This document shows, in pieces, positions 35,970 to 44,427 of a DNA stretch of 64,000 bases. The stretch covers positions 310,001-374,000 of the forward strand of contig NZ_CP053748.1 in assembly GCF_024400215.1 (NCBI RefSeq). Reading direction: 5' to 3'. The notes beneath the pieces were generated by a model. That model was not told where the DNA came from. It made no database searches and was given only the letters and a program-made list of their open reading frames with translations. The first letter of the stretch is position 1; the number at the start of each line of letters is the position of its first letter. This DNA is from Massilia sp. erpn (lineage in GTDB: Bacteria > Pseudomonadota > Gammaproteobacteria > Burkholderiales > Burkholderiaceae_D). A program made the translations under genes and the position numbers.

Positions 35970-36748
35970 CAGTTGAAGATCCCCGTGCCCATGCTGCGGC
36001 GCGAGCCGGCCTTGGCCGCCGTGCTGCGGGTGCTCGGCACCTGTTTGCGCAGACGGTACAGCAGCTCCTTGGTGGAGCGCTGCAGGAAGGATGGTTCCTC
36101 ATCCGGGTCGTCGCTGAATTCGGCGTCGGCCAGGTCGGCGCTGTGGCGGAAGTCAGGGAACAGTTCGAACAGGGCGCGGTCCCAGCCATCTTCACTGGCC
36201 TTGGCCAGCGCCAGCGCCAGCGGCACCACATCGTTGTCGGACGTGGTCTGGCCGGTGATGTACGGGCCTTTGGAGATGATCTCGCCGGCCAGCTCCAGCA
36301 CCTCTTTCGGCGCCATCGAGAACAGGATGGCGAAGGCGGTGCAGCCCCAGTCGGTGGCCGATGCTTCCTGCAGCAGCTCGTTGCGGCGTTCCTCGTCCTC
36401 GGTGCCGAACACCACGCCGTGGATATGCGCGAACAGCGATTCGGCGATGCGCTCGGGGTCGTCCTCGATCAGATCGTCCGGCCAGGTCGCAGCCAGATAG
36501 GCCAGGCTCTGCGCCCAGGCCTTGGGCGGCACCAGCAGGGTCGCCAGCGACAGCTTGCCGCCGTCGAAGCCGGCCATATGCAGCGCCGTCACGTGCGGCG
36601 GAATATTGTTGAGCACTTCCACCACGGCCAGGTCGCCATGCTGTTCAGCGGCGTCGGCGAAAGCCTGCTCGGCGTGGCTCAGGGAGCCGGCCAGCACCAG
36701 TTCCGTCACCTGCTTGCTGATGGCTGGCAGATTGCTGTTATCGGACAT
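35969..36748 (-). CDS. Uncharacterised protein, third gene of the J-domain operon
   Basis: A 259-residue soluble protein of no recognised family, helix-rich with acidic stretches (FSDDPDEEPSFLQRSTKELL) and a basic C-terminal tail (RSTAAKAGSRRSMGTGIFN). The start ATG at 36748 follows AAGGAGAGC and overlaps the upstream stop by one base (TGATG). It is clearly translated in a tight unit with its neighbours. Confidence 0.75.
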   Translation of the reverse strand: MSDNSNLPAISKQVTELVLAGSLSHAEQAFADAAEQHGDLAVVEVLNNIPPHVTALHMAGFDGGKLSLATLLVPPKAWAQSLAYLAATWPDDLIEDDPERIAESLFAHIHGVVFGTEDEERRNELLQEASATDWGCTAFAILFSMAPKEVLELAGEIISKGPYITGQTTSDNDVVPLALALAKASEDGWDRALFELFPDFRHSADLADAEFSDDPDEEPSFLQRSTKELLYRLRKQVPSTRSTAAKAGSRRSMGTGIFN

Positions 36749-37251
36749 CACTGCTCTCCTTCCTGATCGAACATCTGGGCGAAATCGTCGCTCACCGCGT
36801 CGTCGTAGTCGTCGCCATCGTCGCCGTCATCGCCCTCGGCCAGCTGGTCGAGCGACACATCGTCTTCCGACCACAGGCGTGGATGCTTGTGCAGGAAGGC
36901 GGTGATGATGGCCTGGCGTCCCAGGTCGGGGTAGTTCTCTTCCAGCGCGGCATACATCTTTTCCGCCTCGCCGGAGCAGGAGGCGGCGGCGAACACGCGC
37001 GCCGCGTCGCCGTCTTCGAAATCGCCCGCCTCTTCCAGGATGGTCTGGCGGTCGTGGAACTCGATATGGTCCACCAGGGCGAAGGCCATCATGTTCAGGT
37101 CTTCGATGCCGGCGCCGCTCGCATATTCAGACACCAGGGCCTGGATCATGTTCTGGTAATTCTTGCGGTCGGGCGGATCGCCCAAAATGCCTTCGATCTG
37201 GCCGCCCAATTCGCGCGACTGATAGGCGAATTCAGGGTGTACTCTACTCAT
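36748..37251 (-). CDS. Uncharacterised acidic protein, second gene of the J-domain operon
   Basis: A 167-residue protein of no recognised family. The first 130 residues look helical (REGGQIEG-like ELGGQIEGILGDPPDRKNYQ); the tail is strongly acidic, with GDDGDDGDDYDDAVSDD. It is 39 bases downstream of the J-domain gene and overlaps the next gene by one base. Acidic tails occur in chaperone cofactors and in nucleic-acid mimics; neither is demonstrated here. Confidence 0.72.
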   Translation of the reverse strand: MSRVHPEFAYQSRELGGQIEGILGDPPDRKNYQNMIQALVSEYASGAGIEDLNMMAFALVDHIEFHDRQTILEEAGDFEDGDAARVFAAASCSGEAEKMYAALEENYPDLGRQAIITAFLHKHPRLWSEDDVSLDQLAEGDDGDDGDDYDDAVSDDFAQMFDQEGEQ

Positions 37252-37290
37252 TGCTTATATTCTTTCAGGATGATGTTGTGTGGCGCGGCT

Positions 37291-37584
37291 TCAGGCGGCG
37301 GGCAGGCCCACGCCGTGCAGGCTGAAGACCGAACGCCACAGCTGATACGCCTCCGCCTCCGGATCGATGACGATGCGGTGGTTCAGGCTCTGGTTGTACT
37401 CTTCGCGCTTGACGGGGTCGGACAGCACCTCGTAGGCCTTCACGATGGCCTTGAAGCGGGCGTCCGCGCCGGGCGCCTGGTTGCGGTCCGGGTGGAAACG
37501 CATGGCCAGCGACCGGTAAACCTTCTTGATTTCCTCGTCCGAGGCATTGGGCGCGACACCGAGCACATTATATAAATTATCCAT
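37291..37584 (-). CDS. Small J-domain (DnaJ-like) protein
   Basis: A 97-residue J-domain protein: [20 protein letters not shown], then the HPD motif in [20 protein letters not shown] and [17 protein letters not shown]. It lacks the Gly/Phe, zinc-finger and C-terminal domains of DnaJ, so it is a type III co-chaperone that recruits an Hsp70 to a specific client. The C-terminal about 27 residues ([20 protein letters not shown]) are not part of the J-domain. First gene of a four-gene operon with three unknown proteins. Confidence 0.92.
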   Translation of the reverse strand: MDNLYNVLGVAPNASDEEIKKVYRSLAMRFHPDRNQAPGADARFKAIVKAYEVLSDPVKREEYNQSLNHRIVIDPEAEAYQLWRSVFSLHGVGLPAA

Positions 37585-37718
37585 AAGGAAACTCCGGGGC
37601 CGATTGCCGATAATGTGTAAAGACGAATTATCCTATAGAAAAGCATATGCCGTCCCGCTGGATGGTCGCCGCGTACGGTAAAATGCACGATATTCGACTC
37701 TTTTCCCGTCCTTTTTAC

Positions 37719-39485
37719 ATGAGCAACGACAAAAACAGCGCTGCACCCGTACCGGCATCGAATTTCCTGCGCAATATCGTGGAGGCCGACCTGGCCGCCG
37801 GCACCCATCAGCGTGATGGCCTGCCGCCGGTCATCACCCGCTTCCCGCCCGAGCCCAACGGCTATCTGCATATCGGCCACGCCAAATCCATCTGCGTGAA
37901 CTTCGGCATGGCGCGCGATTACCAGGGCCGCTGCCACCTGCGCTTCGACGACACCAATCCGGCCAAGGAAGAACAGGAGTACGTCGACACCATCATCGAC
38001 AGCGTGCAATGGCTGGGCTTCAGCTGGACGCAGCCGGGCGACCAGGGCGACCAGGAATACCTGCATTACGCCAGCGATTACTTCGACCAGCTGTATGCGA
38101 TGGCCGAGTACCTGATCACGGCCGGCTATGCCTATGTGGACAGCCAGAGCGCCGAAGAGATGGCGGCCAACCGCGGCAACTTCGGCGCGGTGGGCAAGAA
38201 CTCGCCCTTCCGCAACCGTCCGCGCGAGGAATCGCTGCAGATGTTCCGCGATATGAAGGCCGGCAAGTACAAGGACGGCGAACATATCCTGCGCGCCAAG
38301 ATCAGCGAAGACGCGATGTCCTCGCCGAATATGAATATGCGCGATCCGGCCATCTACCGCATCCGCCACGCGCACCACCACCGTACCGGCGACGCCTGGT
38401 GCATCTATCCGATGTACGACTACACGCACCCGATTTCGGATGCGCTGGAAAACATCAGCCACTCCATCTGCACGCTGGAATTCCAGGACCACCGCCCCTT
38501 CTACGACTGGCTGCTGGAAACCCTGTCGGCCGGCGGCTTCTTCAAACAGCCAGTGCCGAAACAGTATGAATTCGCGCGCCTGAACCTGACCTACGTCGTC
38601 ACCTCCAAGCGCAAGCTGCGCCAGCTGGTGGACGAGAAGATCGTGAGCGGCTGGGACGATCCGCGCATGCCGACCATCGTCGGCCTGCGCCGCCGCGGCT
38701 ACACGCCGGAAGCGATCCAGCTGTTCTGCGAACGCATCGGCGTCAGCAAGTCCGATGGCTGGATCGATTACGGCGTGCTGGAAGGCGCGGTGCGCGAAGA
38801 CCTCGATCCGAAAGCGCCGCGCGGCATCGCCGTCCTGCGTCCGTTGAAACTGATCATCGACAACTTCGATGCCGACGCCAGCGTGGAGTGCTCGTCACCC
38901 GTGCATCCGCACCATCCGGAACTGGGCAATCGCACCTTCCCGATCACGCGCGAAGTGTGGATCGAGGAAGAAGACTTCATGGAAGTGCCGAGCAAGGGCT
39001 TCTTCCGCCTGTATCCGCCACAAGGCGAACATGCAGGCAGCAAGGTGCGCCTGAAGTACGGCTATGTGGTGGAATGCACCGGCTTCGACAAGGACGAAAA
39101 CGGCAAAGTCGTTGCGGTGCACTGCAACTACTTCCCGGATTCCAAGTCGGGCACGGACGGCGCCAATAACTACAAGGTGAAAGGCAATATCCACTGGGTC
39201 AGCGTGGCTGCCGCGCTGCAGGCCGAAGTGCGCCTGTACGACCGCCTGTTCACCGAAGCGCAACCGGATGCCGGCGGCAAGGACTTCATGACGGCGCTCA
39301 ATCCGAACGCGCTGGAAACCGTGACGGCCTATCTGGAACCGGGCATGCAGGACGCTGCGGCCGACCAGCGCTTCCAGTTCGAACGCCATGGCTACTTCGT
39401 GGCCGACCGCGCCGATTCCCAGCCAGGCAAGCCGGTATTCAACCGCATTGTCACGCTGAAGGACAGCTGGGGTTCGGCCAAATAA
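37719..39485 (+). CDS. glnS: Glutamine-tRNA ligase
   Basis: A 588-residue class I synthetase. It shows the HIGH-type motif PPEPNGYLHIGHAKSICVNF, a KMSKS-like VTSKRKLRQLVDEK element and the C-terminal beta-barrel anticodon-binding domains (GIAVLRPLKLIIDNFDADAS, GYVVECTGFDKDENGKVVAV). The start at MSNDKNSA matches family length; an upstream in-frame extension is not supported. It is followed by a strong terminator. Confidence 0.97.
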   Translation: MSNDKNSAAPVPASNFLRNIVEADLAAGTHQRDGLPPVITRFPPEPNGYLHIGHAKSICVNFGMARDYQGRCHLRFDDTNPAKEEQEYVDTIIDSVQWLGFSWTQPGDQGDQEYLHYASDYFDQLYAMAEYLITAGYAYVDSQSAEEMAANRGNFGAVGKNSPFRNRPREESLQMFRDMKAGKYKDGEHILRAKISEDAMSSPNMNMRDPAIYRIRHAHHHRTGDAWCIYPMYDYTHPISDALENISHSICTLEFQDHRPFYDWLLETLSAGGFFKQPVPKQYEFARLNLTYVVTSKRKLRQLVDEKIVSGWDDPRMPTIVGLRRRGYTPEAIQLFCERIGVSKSDGWIDYGVLEGAVREDLDPKAPRGIAVLRPLKLIIDNFDADASVECSSPVHPHHPELGNRTFPITREVWIEEEDFMEVPSKGFFRLYPPQGEHAGSKVRLKYGYVVECTGFDKDENGKVVAVHCNYFPDSKSGTDGANNYKVKGNIHWVSVAAALQAEVRLYDRLFTEAQPDAGGKDFMTALNPNALETVTAYLEPGMQDAAADQRFQFERHGYFVADRADSQPGKPVFNRIVTLKDSWGSAK

Positions 39486-39504
39486 AGTATTGCCTTTTCA
39501 AATG

Positions 39505-39529
39505 AAACCGCCTTCGGGCGGTTTTTTTT
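39505..39529 (+). terminator. Terminator after glnS
   Basis: AAACCGCC, loop TTCG, GGCGGTTTTTTTT. A UUCG tetraloop and eight T residues make it a strong terminator. Confidence 0.93.
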
Positions 39530-39550
39530 CATCAAAAACAAATCTAACGT

Positions 39551-39564
39551 TTGAGCTTTATCAA
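39551..39564 (+). promoter_or_regulatory. FNR/ANR-type box upstream of the histidine kinase
   Basis: TTGAGCTTTATCAA fits TTGAT-N4-ATCAA with one mismatch. It lies 95 bases before the kinase start. An exact match of the same motif lies upstream of the first repeat protein (41510-41523). Confidence 0.55.
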
Positions 39565-39658
39565 GAGAACAAATACACTACATCCTATATGGCGTTGCCT
39601 TATTTGAAATATTCGAAATTATTAAACATTTTCGCTTGAAAGTTGCCGCGCCCACGGT

Positions 39659-41458
39659 ATGCGCATTTTCCCAAAACAGCGACAACCCTCCACCCTGAGC
39701 AATCCAAAAGCCTGGGGCGGCGTTCTGTTGTCCCTGGGCGTCGGCGCCCTGCTGTATTTCGTCGCCTACACCTCCACCGAGAGCGAGGCGCGCGAACGCT
39801 TTGCTATTCAAGCAGGTAATACCCAATACAATATCGTGGCCGGCATCAAGGCTTATACCGATGTGCTGCGCAGCGCCGCCAGCTTCTTCCAGGCCGTGGA
39901 CGAAGTCACGCCGGAAAACTTCCGCCGCTATGTGTCGGGCCTGGACCTGGCCGAACACTTCCCCGCCATCGCCAGCATCAATTTCGCCCGCCATCTGAAA
40001 GCGGAACAGCGCCCGGCCTTTGAACAGGGCATGCGGCATTGGGGACAAGGCGAAGGCTATCCCAGCTTCCGCCTGCAGCCGCCGGGACTGCGCTCAGAGT
40101 ATGCGGTGCTGACCCTGCTCGAACCGATGACCGACAACCACACCAAGTACGGCATGGATATCGCCATCCGCCCGCAGGTGGCGCAGGCACTGGCGCAATC
40201 GCGCGACAGCGGCGAGTTAAGCAGCTCCGGCCAGCCTGTGGGCCTGACCGAGCCTGGCCAGTCGGGCATGGGCCTGCGCCTGCCGGTATACCGCAAGGGG
40301 CTTCCCGCTTTCAGCGTGGCGGAAAGGCGGGCCGCGTATATGGGTTCGGTCGGTATCGGCTTCAGCATCCAGCGCCTGATGCAGGGCGCGCTGGCCGACA
40401 CTTCGCTGCAGCAGATGCGCGTGACCCTGTACAACGGCATCGCCAAACCCGGCGCGCCGGCGCCGCTGCTGCTGTTCGACAGCGAGTCCGGCATGGCGCA
40501 TGGCCCGCAGGAAGCGAGCTTCGAACTGGATCTGCCGGTGAACTTCAACGGCCATTTGTGGAACGCGCATTTCAGCATGCCGGAGCGCGCGCTGTATTCG
40601 CGCTTCGACGTGTATCTGCCTTGGCTGGCGGGCGCGCTGAGCGGCACCGCCTGCCTGCTGCTGTATGCCTTATTCCATACCTTGAGTTCTTCGCGCCAGC
40701 GCGCGATCAAGATGGCGCGCGCCATGACGCGCGAGCTGCGCGATTCGCAGGCCAAGCTGCAGCTGTCGCACCAGAAGCTGCGCCGCCTGGCGGCCCACTC
40801 CGACAAGATCAAGGAGGAAGAACGCAAGCGCATCGCGCGCGAAATCCACGACGATCTGGGCCAGAATCTGCTGGTGCTGCGCATTGAAGCCGATATGCTG
40901 GCCTCGCGCACGCAGGGACACCATCCGCGCCTGCACGCGCGCGCCAGCGCCACCTTGCGCCAGATCGACAACACTATCGGCAGCGTGCGCCACATCATCA
41001 ACGATCTGCGCCCGCATGTGCTGGACCTGGGCTTGAGTGCGGCCGTGGAATGGCAGATCGGCCAGTTCCGCCAGCGCTCCGGCATCGGCTGCGAGCTGGT
41101 GGAAGACGGCAGCGACAAGGATATCGACGACCATTGCGCCACAGCCTACTTCCGCATCCTGCAGGAATCGCTCAGCAATATCAGCCAGCACGCCAAGGCC
41201 AGCCAGGTGCGCGTCGAACTGCGCCACCAGGGCGGCATGCTGCGCATGACCATCAGCGACAACGGCGTGGGCATCCGCGCCAGCAGCCGCAACAAGTCAG
41301 GCTCCTTCGGCCTGGTGGGTATCGAGGAGCGCGTCAATCTGCTCGGTGGCCAATGCTCCATCATCGGCATTCCAGACGCGGGCACGACGGTGACTGTGAT
41401 GGTGCCGCTGCACGCTTCCCTCTCCGCGACGCCTTCTGCCGCCACGCTTCCAGCCTAA
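39659..41458 (+). CDS. Orphan CHASE-domain sensor histidine kinase (HisKA_3)
   Basis: A 599-residue membrane kinase. It has an N-terminal membrane helix (about residues 20-38), an extracytoplasmic CHASE domain (about 75-300, with FRRYVSGLDLAEHFPAIASI and EPMTDNHTKYGMDIAIRPQV), and a second membrane helix near 320-345. A HisKA_3 dimerisation domain follows with the phospho-acceptor His397 in RIAREIHDDLGQN, then a HATPase with NISQHAKASQV and NGVGI. This is the NarX/DegS class. No response regulator gene is adjacent. It lies upstream of the repeat-protein genes with an FNR-type box on both sides. Confidence 0.9.
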   Translation: MRIFPKQRQPSTLSNPKAWGGVLLSLGVGALLYFVAYTSTESEARERFAIQAGNTQYNIVAGIKAYTDVLRSAASFFQAVDEVTPENFRRYVSGLDLAEHFPAIASINFARHLKAEQRPAFEQGMRHWGQGEGYPSFRLQPPGLRSEYAVLTLLEPMTDNHTKYGMDIAIRPQVAQALAQSRDSGELSSSGQPVGLTEPGQSGMGLRLPVYRKGLPAFSVAERRAAYMGSVGIGFSIQRLMQGALADTSLQQMRVTLYNGIAKPGAPAPLLLFDSESGMAHGPQEASFELDLPVNFNGHLWNAHFSMPERALYSRFDVYLPWLAGALSGTACLLLYALFHTLSSSRQRAIKMARAMTRELRDSQAKLQLSHQKLRRLAAHSDKIKEEERKRIAREIHDDLGQNLLVLRIEADMLASRTQGHHPRLHARASATLRQIDNTIGSVRHIINDLRPHVLDLGLSAAVEWQIGQFRQRSGIGCELVEDGSDKDIDDHCATAYFRILQESLSNISQHAKASQVRVELRHQGGMLRMTISDNGVGIRASSRNKSGSFGLVGIEERVNLLGGQCSIIGIPDAGTTVTVMVPLHASLSATPSAATLPA

Positions 41459-41509
41459 GCCATGACCGGAAAAATCACGTGTAATTTTAGGAATTTGCTT
41501 CAAAAAAGC

Positions 41510-41523
41510 TTGATGAAAATCAA
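41510..41523 (+). promoter_or_regulatory. Perfect FNR/ANR-type box upstream of the first repeat protein
   Basis: TTGATGAAAATCAA is an exact TTGAT-N4-ATCAA. It lies 88 bases before the start codon, where a class I or II activator site would be expected. The flanking bases extend the palindrome (CTTGAT/ATCAAG). Confidence 0.65.
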
Positions 41524-41611
41524 GATTGCCGGACATCACGTCGGCAAGAATGTCCTTGCACCACGCAGTTTTTTCTTTCTCACCAGCCACAAACACTGAA
41601 AGGAACTACCA

Positions 41612-42427
41612 ATGAACGCAACCGACTTCAAGGCTATCGCAGAACTGGATCTGGACCCGATCAAGGTCAAGCTGATGCATGTCGAATCCGGGGAAGGCTG
41701 GAGCCTGGAGCGCGCCAATGCGGTGGAATTCGAATACCGCCGTTTCCTGTACCTGATGAAGAAATTCCCCAAAGAGCAAACCGCACCGCTGATGGATGTG
41801 GATATTTTCTGGCACTACCATATTCTCGACACCATGAAATACGCCGTCGATTGCCAGGCCGTGTTCGGTTATTTCCTGCACCATTTCCCCTACATCGGCC
41901 TGCGTGGCGAGGACGATGAAGTGGCGCACGCCCGCGTCGGCCAGCGCATGAAAGAGCTGTACGAAGAAACCTTCAAGGAACCGTATGTGCGCAGCCAGGC
42001 CGCCTGGTCGGGCGCTGCCGTGCAGCAGGGCGATGCGCAGACCGCCTGGTCCGGTGCCGCCGTGGAAGCGCAAACCGCGTGGTCCGGTGCCGCGGTGCAG
42101 GCACAAACGGCATGGTCGGGTGCGGCCGTGCAGGCACAGACCGCCTGGTCCGGTGCCGCCGTGCAGAAAGAGACGCCGCAAGCACAGACGGCTTGGTCGG
42201 GCGCAGCAGTGCAAGCGCAAACGGCCTGGTCCGGCGCAGCGGTGCAAGCGCAAACCGCCTGGTCCGGCGCCGCCGTGCAAGCTGGCGCCGCCGAAACCGG
42301 CAGCGCCTGGTCGGGTGCGGCAGTGCAGCAGGGCGCAGCCCCAGCCCAGACCGCCTGGTCGGGCGCGGCGGTGAGCCAACCCACCAGCTTCTACACCAGC
42401 CGTCCCTCCCTGCCCCAGCAAGCCTGA
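41612..42427 (+). CDS. Repeat protein with conserved N-domain and ten AWSGAAV repeats
   Basis: A 271-residue protein. Residues 1-130 form a conserved domain with an aromatic/His-rich core (DVDIFWHYHILDTMKYAVDC, then VFGYFLHHFPYIGLRG), reminiscent of the GRDP/DUF1399-like N-terminal region. From residue 131 there are ten copies of AWSGAAV separated by 4-9 residue linkers, mostly QAQT. The C-terminus is SFYTSRPSLPQQA. No signal peptide is present. The start follows GAAAGGAAC. The protein may be a multicore peptide precursor or a repeat structural protein. A near-identical N-domain with different repeats is encoded 263 bases downstream. Confidence 0.72.
   Translation: MNATDFKAIAELDLDPIKVKLMHVESGEGWSLERANAVEFEYRRFLYLMKKFPKEQTAPLMDVDIFWHYHILDTMKYAVDCQAVFGYFLHHFPYIGLRGEDDEVAHARVGQRMKELYEETFKEPYVRSQAAWSGAAVQQGDAQTAWSGAAVEAQTAWSGAAVQAQTAWSGAAVQAQTAWSGAAVQKETPQAQTAWSGAAVQAQTAWSGAAVQAQTAWSGAAVQAGAAETGSAWSGAAVQQGAAPAQTAWSGAAVSQPTSFYTSRPSLPQQA
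42002..42373 (+). repeat. Tandem coding repeats, ten AWSGAAV units
   Basis: Ten units of about 11-16 residues in which the core AWSGAAV is invariant and the linker varies (QAQT most often, also longer forms such as KETPQAQT and AGAAETGS). The DNA shows many synonymous differences between units, so selection on the peptide is suggested rather than very recent DNA duplication. Confidence 0.9.
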
Positions 42428-42445
42428 TCTGGCTTGAGTCCCTGC

Positions 42446-42479
42446 CGCCTCCGGCGCCAAAATCAAGGCGCCGGAGGCG
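42446..42479 (+). terminator. Long hairpin between the two repeat-protein genes
   Basis: A perfect 13-bp GC-rich stem (42446-42458 with 42467-42479) and an 8-base AAAATCAA loop, 19 bases after the first repeat gene. No T run follows, so it may be a weak terminator, an mRNA 3-prime stabiliser or an attenuator. Confidence 0.6.
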
Positions 42480-42524
42480 CGTGTCGCAGTTGCGCTACAG
42501 CATCACATTTTTCGAAATCCTGGC

Positions 42525-42552
42525 TTGTATTCCGCAACATCCTGCTTATACT
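42525..42552 (+). promoter_or_regulatory. Promoter of the second repeat-protein gene
   Basis: TTGTAT (42525-42530), a 16-base spacer and TATACT (42547-42552), 139 bases before the start codon. Confidence 0.6.
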
Positions 42553-42690
42553 GAGCTTCGTTGATGAGGTTTTTGTTGCTCCGCATCAATCCATCGTTCC
42601 CAGCCTCCCGAACGTGCTCGACGCCCAGCCAGATAACAGCAGGCCACGGACGGCGTCCCTTTTTCTTCCATTCATACAAAGGGATTTATC

Positions 42691-43506
42691 ATGATTTCAG
42701 CAGAAAGCTTCAAAGCCATCGCCGAGCTCGACCTTGAGCCTATCAAAGTAAAAATCATGCACGAGGAATCGGGCGAAGGTTGGTCGCTGCAGCAAGCCAA
42801 TGCCGTGGAATTCGAATACCGCCGTTTCCTGTACCTGATGAAAACCTTCCCGCACGAGCAGACCGCGCCGCTCAAGGATGTCGATACGTTCTGGCACTAC
42901 CACATTCTCGACACCATGAAATACGCCATCGATTGCGAAGCCGTGTTCGGGTATTTCCTGCACCACTTCCCGTATATCGGCCTGCGCGGCGAAGACGACC
43001 TGGAAGCCCACCACCGCGTCGGCGAGCGCATGAAGGAGTTGTATGAAAGCACCTTCGGCGAAAGCTATCTGCGGGCAGAACAGGCTTATTCCGGTGTGCC
43101 GTCCCAGCAAGCCTCGGCCTATTCCGGCGTGCCGACCGTGGCTTACTCCGGTGTCCCTGCCGCTGCAGCGAAAACCGCGTACTCGGGTGTTCCCTCGGTA
43201 GCGTACTCCGGCGTACCGGCGGCCCAGGCGCAAACCGCCTACTCCGGGGTGCCGGCCAAACGGGCGGCAACGGCTTACTCCGGCGTGCCCGCCGCGCAAG
43301 CCCAGACCGCTTACTCGGGGGTGCCGGCCCAGCGCGCTGAAACGGCCTACTCGGGTGTGCCGGCGGCACAGGCCAAGACGGCGTACTCCGGCGTGCCTTC
43401 GGTGGCCTACTCCGGCGTGCCCAGCAGCCAGGCCAAGCAAGCCTACTCGGGCGTGCCTGCCGTGAAAACCGATGCCTTCTATGCCCAGCGCCCGCGCCTG
43501 GCTTAA
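42691..43506 (+). CDS. Repeat protein with conserved N-domain and twelve AYSGVP repeats
   Basis: A 271-residue paralogue of the upstream gene, same length. Residues 1-131 are nearly identical in pattern (DVDTFWHYHILDTMKYAIDC, then VFGYFLHHFPYIGLRG). From residue 132 there are twelve copies of AYSGVP with linkers such as AAQAQT, SV and AKRAAT, and the tail is AFYAQRPRLA, matching the FYxxRPxL tail of its partner. The Trp/Tyr position changes between the two proteins (AWSGAAV against AYSGVP). No signal peptide. Preceded by AAAGGGA. It may be a core-variant precursor or structural repeat protein. Confidence 0.72.
   Translation: MISAESFKAIAELDLEPIKVKIMHEESGEGWSLQQANAVEFEYRRFLYLMKTFPHEQTAPLKDVDTFWHYHILDTMKYAIDCEAVFGYFLHHFPYIGLRGEDDLEAHHRVGERMKELYESTFGESYLRAEQAYSGVPSQQASAYSGVPTVAYSGVPAAAAKTAYSGVPSVAYSGVPAAQAQTAYSGVPAKRAATAYSGVPAAQAQTAYSGVPAQRAETAYSGVPAAQAKTAYSGVPSVAYSGVPSSQAKQAYSGVPAVKTDAFYAQRPRLA
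43084..43458 (+). repeat. Tandem coding repeats, twelve AYSGVP units
   Basis: Twelve AYSGVP units separated by 2-6 residue linkers. The core is invariant and linkers vary. The paralogue has ten AWSGAAV units instead. Confidence 0.9.
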
Positions 43507-43534
43507 ACACTCAACGCTGGGAAACAAAAAAACA

Positions 43535-43565
43535 ACGGCCGCCTCCTGTTGCCAGGAGCGGCCGT
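43535..43565 (+). terminator. Bidirectional terminator after the second repeat gene
   Basis: ACGGCCGCCTCCTG and CAGGAGCGGCCGT form a strong stem with one bulged base and a TTGC loop. It lies between the repeat gene and the convergent HTH gene. Confidence 0.75.
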
Positions 43566-43586
43566 TTCGCTTGAGTGTGGCGCAGC

Positions 43587-43829
43587 TTAGTGGGCCATCA
43601 TCTCGCGCAGTTCACGGATGCTGAAATCGCTGATCTCGTGCATACGGATCAGGATGGTAGCGCCGATCGGCAGGGTGTTGTGACGGATTTTGCTGATGAC
43701 CGGCGGCGCCACTTCCAGCGCGCGCGACAAGGCCGCGTCATTTTTCAGCTGCAGTTTCTCGATAATCGCATCCAGAACGCGATTGGGGTTGTAAGTCGGC
43801 GAAGCCGTAATTTCTTTGAGGGACATCAT
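43587..43829 (-). CDS. Small HTH regulator, XRE-like
   Basis: An 80-residue protein (MMSLKEITASPTYNPNRVLD), whose middle has an HTH-like stretch AALSRALEVAPPVISKIRHN and a terminal EISDFSIRELREMMAH. It is of the small Cro/CI or LexA-like DNA-binding kind, without a second domain. The start is ATG 43829 or 43826, after AAGAG. It faces the repeat-protein genes and could regulate them or itself. The 200-base gap upstream (43830-44076) shows no gene. Confidence 0.72.
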   Translation of the reverse strand: MMSLKEITASPTYNPNRVLDAIIEKLQLKNDAALSRALEVAPPVISKIRHNTLPIGATILIRMHEISDFSIRELREMMAH

Positions 43830-44076
43830 TAACTCTTTTCTTGGATCGAATCGGCCGAATTTTTGCAAAAACACGACACTTTGAAAAAATAAAAAACGAA
43901 GCTATACCGATTTGGCGCTCGAAAAGGCCTCGAATGACGCGTTTTTCAGCACACGGACGATATGATACACGGTTCTGTTGCTGATAGCTTAACTCTCACT
44001 TAAATTTGTGAGAATTTGATAGATTGTAGCGCCATTTCCTATGCTAGGAAATTTCCTGCTCGAAAATACAACAGGA

Positions 44077-44325
44077 TTAGCGGGAATTATTTGGCAGGAA
44101 GGCGCTGCAAAACCATGCCAGGCATAGCAGGGCCGAGAGGCGGGCGACGGTGGAGGGGAAGGTCAGGGCACCGGCATAGCCGGAATGGGGACAAAGCGAC
44201 CAGCCGAGCTGGCGGCGGATTTCAGCAGGCGTGGGAGGCGGCAAATCCTCCTGTCGCCGCTGGGCGACGCGCTGCGCCAGGTAAGCACGGACTTGCTCCT
44301 TGCTGGGATGCTGGATGATCTGCAT
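44077..44325 (-). CDS. Small uncharacterised protein of 82 residues
   Basis: A small protein starting MQIIQHPSKEQVRAYLAQRV, with a strong GGAGG site before the ATG. The first half is basic and Arg/Gln-rich (AQRRQEDLPPPTPAEIRRQL); the C-terminal part has a hydrophobic stretch (ARLSALLCLAWFCSAFL) that may be a membrane anchor. This type of small protein is a common orphan in this family. No function is known. Confidence 0.65.
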   Translation of the reverse strand: MQIIQHPSKEQVRAYLAQRVAQRRQEDLPPPTPAEIRRQLGWSLCPHSGYAGALTFPSTVARLSALLCLAWFCSAFLPNNSR

Positions 44326-44427
44326 ATACCCTCCTTCACACCATGACTTCACCTTAGTGCAGCAACCAATGCCTTGCTTGATACACCGCAAACAAGGCAG
44401 GCGGTCCGACAGGATCGCGCAGAAAAC

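Noticed and set aside
41985..42374. Open frames overlapping the AWSGAAV repeats in other frames
   Set aside because: Repetitive DNA gives repetitive translations in all frames. Only the frame from 41612 has a start with a ribosome site, a conserved N-domain and a paralogue.
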